Shown in pieces: positions 14,905 through 19,519 of a stretch of DNA of 19,519 nt. A program made the translations under genes and the position numbers. Source of the stretch: an uncultured bacterium (GTDB lineage: Bacteria; Actinomycetota; Coriobacteriia; Coriobacteriales; Coriobacteriaceae). The notes under the pieces are model-generated. The model was not told the DNA's origin. It was given only the letters and a program-made list of their open reading frames with translations, and did no database searches. Positions within the stretch are counted from its first letter, which is position 1; the number at the start of each line of letters is the position of its first letter. Location: NCBI GenBank assembly GCA_905215725.1, contig CAJMRD010000039.1, positions 1 to 19,519 on the forward strand, given 5' to 3'.

Positions 14905-15558
14905 ATGGGTTATTCGTTAGTCAATATCCTGGGCGGTCTTCTGATCGTGACCTCCACCATGGTGGTCGTCTCGAAGACCATCCCGTCCGCCATTAAGTGG
15001 TACGCGATCCAGTCGGTTGTCCTGGTGGGCGTGCTGCTCACCCTGGGCCTCACCACCGGTGCCACCGAGCTTCTCATGTGGGCCGCGTCGGCCTTCGTCA
15101 CCAAGGTGATCCTCGTTCCGTTCATTCTCAACCGTGCCTACAAAAAGATGGGTTCGCCTGCCGATAGCACGCTGACCTCCTCCATCAAGCCGGCCTGGAC
15201 CATCATCCTCACCGGTCTGGAGGTGGCCATCTGCTTCGCGGTGGTCACGCGCCTGAGCCTGCCCACCGCTGAGGTGGCTACTCCGGCTCTCGCCATCAGC
15301 TTCGCGCACTTCTTCGTCGGCCTCACGTGCATCATCTCCCAGCGCAACATCCTCAAGCAAATCTTCGGGTACTGCCTTATGGAGAACGGTAGCCACGTGA
15401 CGCTCGCCCTGCTCGCGCCCACGGCCCCCGAGATCATCGAGATCGGCATCGCCACCGACGCCATTTTCGCCGTCATCATCATGTCCGCCGCCGTCGTGAG
15501 GATCTGGAACGACACCAAGTCGCTCGACTCCCACGACCTGACCGAATTGAAGGGGTAG
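14905..15558 (+). CDS. hyfE: Hydrogenase-4 component E
   Basis: The 217-residue membrane protein has the length of E. coli HyfE (216) and seven or so hydrophobic segments. Its second half (HFFVGLTCIISQRNILKQIFGYCLMENG) resembles NuoK-type subunits, including glutamates within hydrophobic stretches. It would connect the antiporter-like units in the membrane arm. An almost perfect AGGAGGT (14893-14899) lies 5 nt before the ATG and includes part of the hyfD stop codon, so its translation is coupled to hyfD. Confidence 0.9.
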   Translation: MGYSLVNILGGLLIVTSTMVVVSKTIPSAIKWYAIQSVVLVGVLLTLGLTTGATELLMWAASAFVTKVILVPFILNRAYKKMGSPADSTLTSSIKPAWTIILTGLEVAICFAVVTRLSLPTAEVATPALAISFAHFFVGLTCIISQRNILKQIFGYCLMENGSHVTLALLAPTAPEIIEIGIATDAIFAVIIMSAAVVRIWNDTKSLDSHDLTELKG

Positions 15559-15561
15559 GCC

Positions 15562-17127
15562 ATGGATGTTTCAATGCTGACGGTCGCCCTGCTCGCTTGT
15601 CCCCTCGTGTTCTCCCTGATTATGGCTGCGCTCCCCAAGACGACGTCCTACAGCGTCTTTGCGGGGCTCAACACCATCTCCGTCGCGGCGACCCTCGTCC
15701 TTTCGGTCGTCACCGCGGGAACCATGCTCTCGAGCGGGCAGAATATCGACGCTTTGGGCCTGTGGCTCCATCTCGATTCGCTCTCGTCGATCTTCGTCCT
15801 TCTGGTAGGCATCATCGGGTTCATCACCGGCGTGTACTCCATCTCCTATATCAAGATCGATATCGAGGAGAAGACCATGCCGGCCGAGCGCACCAAGCAG
15901 TACTACGCGCTGTTTAGCCTGTTCGTTTTCACGATGCTGCTCGCCTGCCTGTCCAACAACATCATCCTCACCTGGGCGGCGGTCGAGGCCACCACGTTGT
16001 CGACCGTGTTCCTCGTGGGCATCTACAAGAACAAGCAGGCGCTCGAGGCGTCTTGGAAGTACGCGATGGTCTGCACCGCCGGCGTGGCCTTCGGCCTGTT
16101 CGGCACGCTGCTCATCTACGCGAACGCCGCCGATATCATGCCCAACGCGCATGAGGCAGCCTTCCTCACCTCCATCATGCCCTACGCCGACCAGTTCGAC
16201 CCGATGCTCGTGCGCCTCGCGTTCGCGTTCATCGTCATCGGCTTCGGCACCAAGGCGGGCCTGTTCCCCATGCACACCTGGCTGCCCGACGCGCACTCCC
16301 AGGCTCCGAGCCCGGTTTCCGCGCTGCTCTCGGGCGTGCTGCTCAAGTGCGCCATGCTGGTGATCATCCGCTTCTACTCCCTGTCCATCATCACGGTGGG
16401 CGACACCTATCCGCGTACGCTCCTGCTCATCCTGGGCACGCTGTCCATCCTGGTGGCCGCCCTGTGCATCTTTAAGCAGGACGATATCAAGCGCCGCTTC
16501 GCGTACTCCTCCGTCGACAACGTCGGCGTGGTCGCGCTGTGCCTGGGTATCGGTGGTCCGCTCGGTACCGCCGCCTGCCTGCTGCACTGCATCTTCCACG
16601 GTTTCACGAAGGCGCTCGCCTTCTGCATGGCCGGTAACATCCAGCACATCTACCACACCCGCGACCTGAACAAGATCAAGGGCGTCGTCGAGATCGCTCC
16701 CGTCACGGCAGCGCTCACCATCATCGCCCTGCTCGCGCTCGCCGCCTTCCCGCCGTTCGCCCTGTTCATCTCCGAGTTCCTCACCTTCGTGGCCGGCGTC
16801 CAGTCCGGTCCCATCTGGGTGGTCGTGCTCGTGGCCATTGGCCTCACCGGCGTGTACTTTGCCCTTACCGGCATCGCGCTCAAGTCCATCTTCGGCAAGG
16901 CGCCCGAGGGCATGAAGCGCCACGAGGTGCCCGCCCTCATGATCATCCCCGAGATCGCCCTCGCGATCGTGGTCATGTGGTTCGGTATCGCCACCCCGGT
17001 CGCCATCACGAGCGGCGTCGAGGATGCAACGTCCGTCGTTTTGAACCAGAGCGTCGAAGAGCTCCACGAGGCTCCTCTCTACCGCATGGTGTTCAGTTCC
17101 CAGACCAAGACAAGCGAGGTGAATTAG
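15562..17127 (+). CDS. hyfF: Hydrogenase-4 component F, antiporter-like subunit
   Basis: The 521-residue membrane protein is a third antiporter-like subunit, near the 526 of E. coli HyfF. Family stretches seen are NNIILTWAAVEATTLSTVFLVG, ASWKYAMVCTAGVAFGLFG and KAGLFPMHTWLPDAHSQAPS, with conserved Lys231. IKRRFAYSSVDNVGVVALCLG follows, then LLHCIFHGFTKALAFCMAGN. AAGGGG (15550-15555) lies within the hyfE end; the gap to hyfE is only 3 nt. With HyfB and HyfD it gives three possible ion channels, which would allow more pumping than in Hyd-3. Confidence 0.93.
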   Translation: MDVSMLTVALLACPLVFSLIMAALPKTTSYSVFAGLNTISVAATLVLSVVTAGTMLSSGQNIDALGLWLHLDSLSSIFVLLVGIIGFITGVYSISYIKIDIEEKTMPAERTKQYYALFSLFVFTMLLACLSNNIILTWAAVEATTLSTVFLVGIYKNKQALEASWKYAMVCTAGVAFGLFGTLLIYANAADIMPNAHEAAFLTSIMPYADQFDPMLVRLAFAFIVIGFGTKAGLFPMHTWLPDAHSQAPSPVSALLSGVLLKCAMLVIIRFYSLSIITVGDTYPRTLLLILGTLSILVAALCIFKQDDIKRRFAYSSVDNVGVVALCLGIGGPLGTAACLLHCIFHGFTKALAFCMAGNIQHIYHTRDLNKIKGVVEIAPVTAALTIIALLALAAFPPFALFISEFLTFVAGVQSGPIWVVVLVAIGLTGVYFALTGIALKSIFGKAPEGMKRHEVPALMIIPEIALAIVVMWFGIATPVAITSGVEDATSVVLNQSVEELHEAPLYRMVFSSQTKTSEVN

Positions 17128-17131
17128 CACC

Positions 17132-18904
17132 ATGGCAGAACCTGAAAAGAAGGACTACGCTCGTCGTTGCGAAAGCCACGTCGAGGCCCTGCGCGCCGCA
17201 GTGCCGGGCGCTATCGAGAAGGTTGAGTGGCAGTGCGAGGACCAGCTGACGATCACCGTCAAGCTGGACCGTCTGCCCGAGGCCGTCCACTACCTGTACT
17301 ACGAGCGCTACGGCTGGATTCCCGTGATTGTCGGCAACGACGAGCGCAGCCTGTGCGGCCGTTACGCCGTGTACTACGTCATCTCCATGGAGGGGGAGGA
17401 TCCCGGTTGGGTGACCGTCCGCACCGAGGTCGACCCCGCCAAGATGACGTTCCCGTCCGTGACGCCGTTCGTCCCCGCCTGCGTGTGGGGCGAGCGCGAG
17501 CTGCGCGATATGTTCGGCCTGATTCCCGAGGGTCTGCCCGACCGCCGTCGCCTGGTGCTTCCCGACGATTGGCCCAGCGGGCTGTACCCGTTGCGCAAGG
17601 ATTCGATGGATTACCGTTTCCGCCCCGCCCCCGCGAGCGACATGGAAAACTACGAATTCTTGGCCGACACCAAGGGCAAGGAGACCACGCTCGTCCCCAT
17701 GGGACCGTTGCACATCACCTCCGACGAGCCCGGCCACTTCCGCCTGTTCGTTGAGGGCGAGACGATCGTCGATGCCGACTACCGTCTGTTCTACGTGCAC
17801 CGCGGCATGGAGAAGGTCGCCGAGACGCGCCTGAACTATGACGCCGTGACGTTCCTCGCCGACCGCATCTGCGGCATCTGCGGCTGCGCCCACTCGGTGG
17901 CCTATGCCGAGGCCGTCGAGCGCGCCCAGGGCATTCATGTCCCGCCGCGCGCCCAGTACATCCGCGCCATCATGCTCGAGGTCGAGCGTCTGCACTCACA
18001 CCTGCTCAATATTGGCCTCGCATCGCACTACACCGGCTTCGACTCCGGCTTCCAGCAGTTCTTCCGCGTCCGCGAGAAGTCCATGGACCTGGCCGAGAAG
18101 CTCTCCGGTCACCGCAAGACCTACGGCCTCAACGTGATCGGCGGCGTGCGTCGCGACATTTTGGCCGAGCAGAAGCTCTCCACGCTCACGACCATCCACC
18201 AGCTGCGCTCCGAGGTTCAGGAGCTCGTCGACGTCTTGCTCTCCACGCCCAACTTTATTGAGCGTACGAGTGGCATCGGCATCTTGGACCGCAAGATCGC
18301 ACGCGACTTCTCGCCGGTCGGCCCGCTCATGCGTGGCTCGGGCTATGCCCGCGACGTGCGCTTCGACCATCCCTTCGACGGCTACGCCGATCCGGACGTT
18401 CAAAAGATGCACGCCGCCACGGCTGACACCTGCGATGCCTTCGGCCGTACCGCCGTTCGCATCCAGGAGGTCTACGATTCGATCGATATGATCGAGACCA
18501 TGCTCGAGAACTGCCCGTCGGGCCCCATCCTCACCACGGATTGGGAGTACACCCCGCACAAGTACGCCATCGGTGCCACCGAGGCGCCGCGCGGCGAGGA
18601 CGTGCACTGGGCCATGCTCGGCAATAACCAGAAGTGCTACCGCTGGCGCGCCAAGGCAGCTACGTACAGCAACTGGCCGGTCTTGCGCTACATGTTCCGC
18701 GGCAACACCGTGGGCGACGCGGCGCTGATCGTCGGCTCGCTTGACCCGTGCTACTCCTGCACCGACCGCGTGACGGTGACCGATGTCGCCGCCAAGCGCG
18801 ACCACGTGCTCGACAAGGAGCAGTTCGAGAACGTCTGGCGCGACAAGTCGCCGCTTGCGGGCGAGGGCACCATGGCCGCTCCGCTCGATGAGGAGGCGCT
18901 CTAA
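17132..18904 (+). CDS. hyfG: Group 4 [NiFe]-hydrogenase large subunit with NuoC-like N-terminus
   Basis: The 590-residue protein is the catalytic subunit. Residues ~1-170 form a NuoC-like domain (WGERELRDMFGLIPEGLPD) and ~180-590 the NuoD/large-subunit domain. All four NiFe ligands are present: C247/C250 in RICGICGCAHS and C540/C543 in DPCYSCTDR. All are shifted by about 6-9 residues from E. coli HycE (241/244/531/534). A C-terminal tail of 44 residues follows TDR546, the position of the processing cut in HycE, so a HycI-type protease must exist elsewhere. The middle region (VERLHSHLLNIGLASHYTGF) is also HycE-like. GAGGTGA (17116-17122) supports ATG 17132. The gene sits 4 nt after hyfF. Confidence 0.96.
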   Translation: MAEPEKKDYARRCESHVEALRAAVPGAIEKVEWQCEDQLTITVKLDRLPEAVHYLYYERYGWIPVIVGNDERSLCGRYAVYYVISMEGEDPGWVTVRTEVDPAKMTFPSVTPFVPACVWGERELRDMFGLIPEGLPDRRRLVLPDDWPSGLYPLRKDSMDYRFRPAPASDMENYEFLADTKGKETTLVPMGPLHITSDEPGHFRLFVEGETIVDADYRLFYVHRGMEKVAETRLNYDAVTFLADRICGICGCAHSVAYAEAVERAQGIHVPPRAQYIRAIMLEVERLHSHLLNIGLASHYTGFDSGFQQFFRVREKSMDLAEKLSGHRKTYGLNVIGGVRRDILAEQKLSTLTTIHQLRSEVQELVDVLLSTPNFIERTSGIGILDRKIARDFSPVGPLMRGSGYARDVRFDHPFDGYADPDVQKMHAATADTCDAFGRTAVRIQEVYDSIDMIETMLENCPSGPILTTDWEYTPHKYAIGATEAPRGEDVHWAMLGNNQKCYRWRAKAATYSNWPVLRYMFRGNTVGDAALIVGSLDPCYSCTDRVTVTDVAAKRDHVLDKEQFENVWRDKSPLAGEGTMAAPLDEEAL

Positions 18905-18905
18905 T

Positions 18906-19448
18906 ATGCTGAAGCTTTGGAAGGTTAACGCCAAGGCCGGCGACGCGACGGTCAAGTACCCGTTTGCGCCGTTCCCCACCAATAAGGACATGCGCGGCAA
19001 GCCCGAGCACAATGCCGAGCTCTGCATCGCCTGCGGTGCCTGCGGCGTGGCGTGCCCGGCCGATGCCATTCGCATGGACACCGACCTTGCGGCCGATACC
19101 ATCACCTGGTCGATCGACTACGGCCGCTGCATCTTTTGCGGCCGTTGCGAGGAAGCCTGCCCCATGGAGGCCATCAAGCTCACCGAGGAGTTTGAGCTGG
19201 CCGTCATGAGCAAGGACGACCTCACTAGCAAGAGCGTCTACACGCTCGAGCACTGCTCGCGTTGCGGCAAGCCGTTTGCCCCGCACAAGGAGATCGACTA
19301 CGCTAAGCGCCTGCTGCAAAAGGCCGGCGGCATGGAGGCCGAGCAGGCCGCCCGCATCCTGCGGGAGGAAATGGAAGGCTGCGTGCAGTATGCCGTGCCC
19401 CTGAGCACCGATGTGCACGCAGGCAAAAACTGGCTGGAGGCCCACTAA
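18906..19448 (+). CDS. hyfH: Hydrogenase-4 component H, NuoI-like two-[4Fe-4S] protein
   Basis: The 180-residue protein has the same length as E. coli HycF/HyfH. After an N-terminal segment (KYPFAPFPTNKDMRGKPEHN) come two ferredoxin motifs, CIACGACGVACP and CIFCGRCEEACP, for two [4Fe-4S] clusters that pass electrons toward HyfG. A further CSRCGKPFAPHKEID pair follows, also seen in HycF. The C-terminal cysteine-rich stretch of HycF (CPECKRQKC by recall) is missing here. AGGAGG (18891-18896) lies 9 nt before ATG 18906; the in-frame ATG at 18783 lies inside hyfG and is rejected. In E. coli the next gene is the small subunit hycG/hyfI, but here tsaD follows at 3 nt. Confidence 0.93.
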   Translation: MLKLWKVNAKAGDATVKYPFAPFPTNKDMRGKPEHNAELCIACGACGVACPADAIRMDTDLAADTITWSIDYGRCIFCGRCEEACPMEAIKLTEEFELAVMSKDDLTSKSVYTLEHCSRCGKPFAPHKEIDYAKRLLQKAGGMEAEQAARILREEMEGCVQYAVPLSTDVHAGKNWLEAH

Positions 19449-19451
19449 AAC

Positions 19452-19519
19452 ATGATTATTTTGGGAATTGAATCCACCTGCGACGAGACCGCCGCAGCTC
19501 TGGTGGAGGATGGCCGGCA
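19452..19519 (+). CDS. tsaD: tRNA threonylcarbamoyladenosine transferase TsaD, N-terminal fragment
   Basis: Only the first 22 codons are in the window, but ILGIESTCDETAAALVEDG is the unmistakable N-terminus of TsaD (Kae1/YgjD), which makes the t6A37 modification of ANN-decoding tRNAs. Its ATG is 3 nt after the hyfH stop, and GGAGG (19436-19440) lies inside hyfH, so it is probably read from the same mRNA. The protein runs off the right end of the window. No promoter or terminator is seen between it and hyfH. Confidence 0.93.
   Translation, partial: MIILGIESTCDETAAALVEDGR

Noticed and set aside
13440..14906. Long minus-strand frames opposite hyfB, hyfD, hyfF and brnQ
   Set aside because: Their products are extremely rich in Asp, Glu, His and Arg, the mirror of hydrophobic membrane-protein codons in GC-rich DNA.

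Overview
The window is high-G+C bacterial DNA carrying complete selenium, [NiFe]-hydrogenase and formate dehydrogenase genes. I infer an anaerobic gut actinobacterium of the Coriobacteriia, most like Collinsella. That assignment rests on gene content, G+C and general recall, not on a search.

Layout. (1) Positions 1-2633, plus strand: a selenium-handling operon with the 3' end of selD, yedF, a DUF3343 gene and a class V cysteine desulfurase, closed by a strong terminator. (2) 2657-4015: a BrnQ-type branched-chain amino acid transporter. (3) 4027-4313: a promoter, tRNA-Pro(TGG), tRNA-Gly(TCC) and a terminator. (4) 4331-6640: an accessory stretch. Two 69-bp palindromes lie in opposite orientation and bracket a minus-strand gene that looks like an AbiEi-type/PD-(D/E)XK protein. 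Next to it is a minus-strand RelB/DinJ-PIN toxin-antitoxin pair. (5) 6541-6955: an AT-rich intergenic stretch that passes into a hairpin-rich leader. (6) 6956-19448: a formate hydrogenlyase operon of the Hyd-4 (hyf) type, hydN-fdhF-hyfA-B-C-D-E-F-G-H. (7) 19452-end: the start of tsaD, 3 nt after hyfH.

How it fits together. fdhF has an in-frame TGA at codon 140, inside a conserved selenocysteine context with a SECIS-like hairpin 3' of it. The gene is therefore one 740-codon reading frame, not two. SelD makes selenophosphate for selenocysteine, and YedF, DUF3343 and the desulfurase probably supply reduced selenium, so regions 1 and 6 are functionally linked. Formate oxidised by FdhF passes electrons through the HydN/HyfA/HyfH ferredoxin-type subunits to the HyfG NiFe site. 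The membrane arm (HyfB, C, D, E, F, with three antiporter-like subunits) may couple this to ion pumping.

The most unusual points are these: no HyfI/HycG (NuoB-like) small-subunit gene is present although HyfG keeps all its NiFe ligands; tsaD is packed directly behind hyfH; the hydN leader can fold into a multi-branched RNA; and an orphan gene is bracketed by long perfect inverted repeats.
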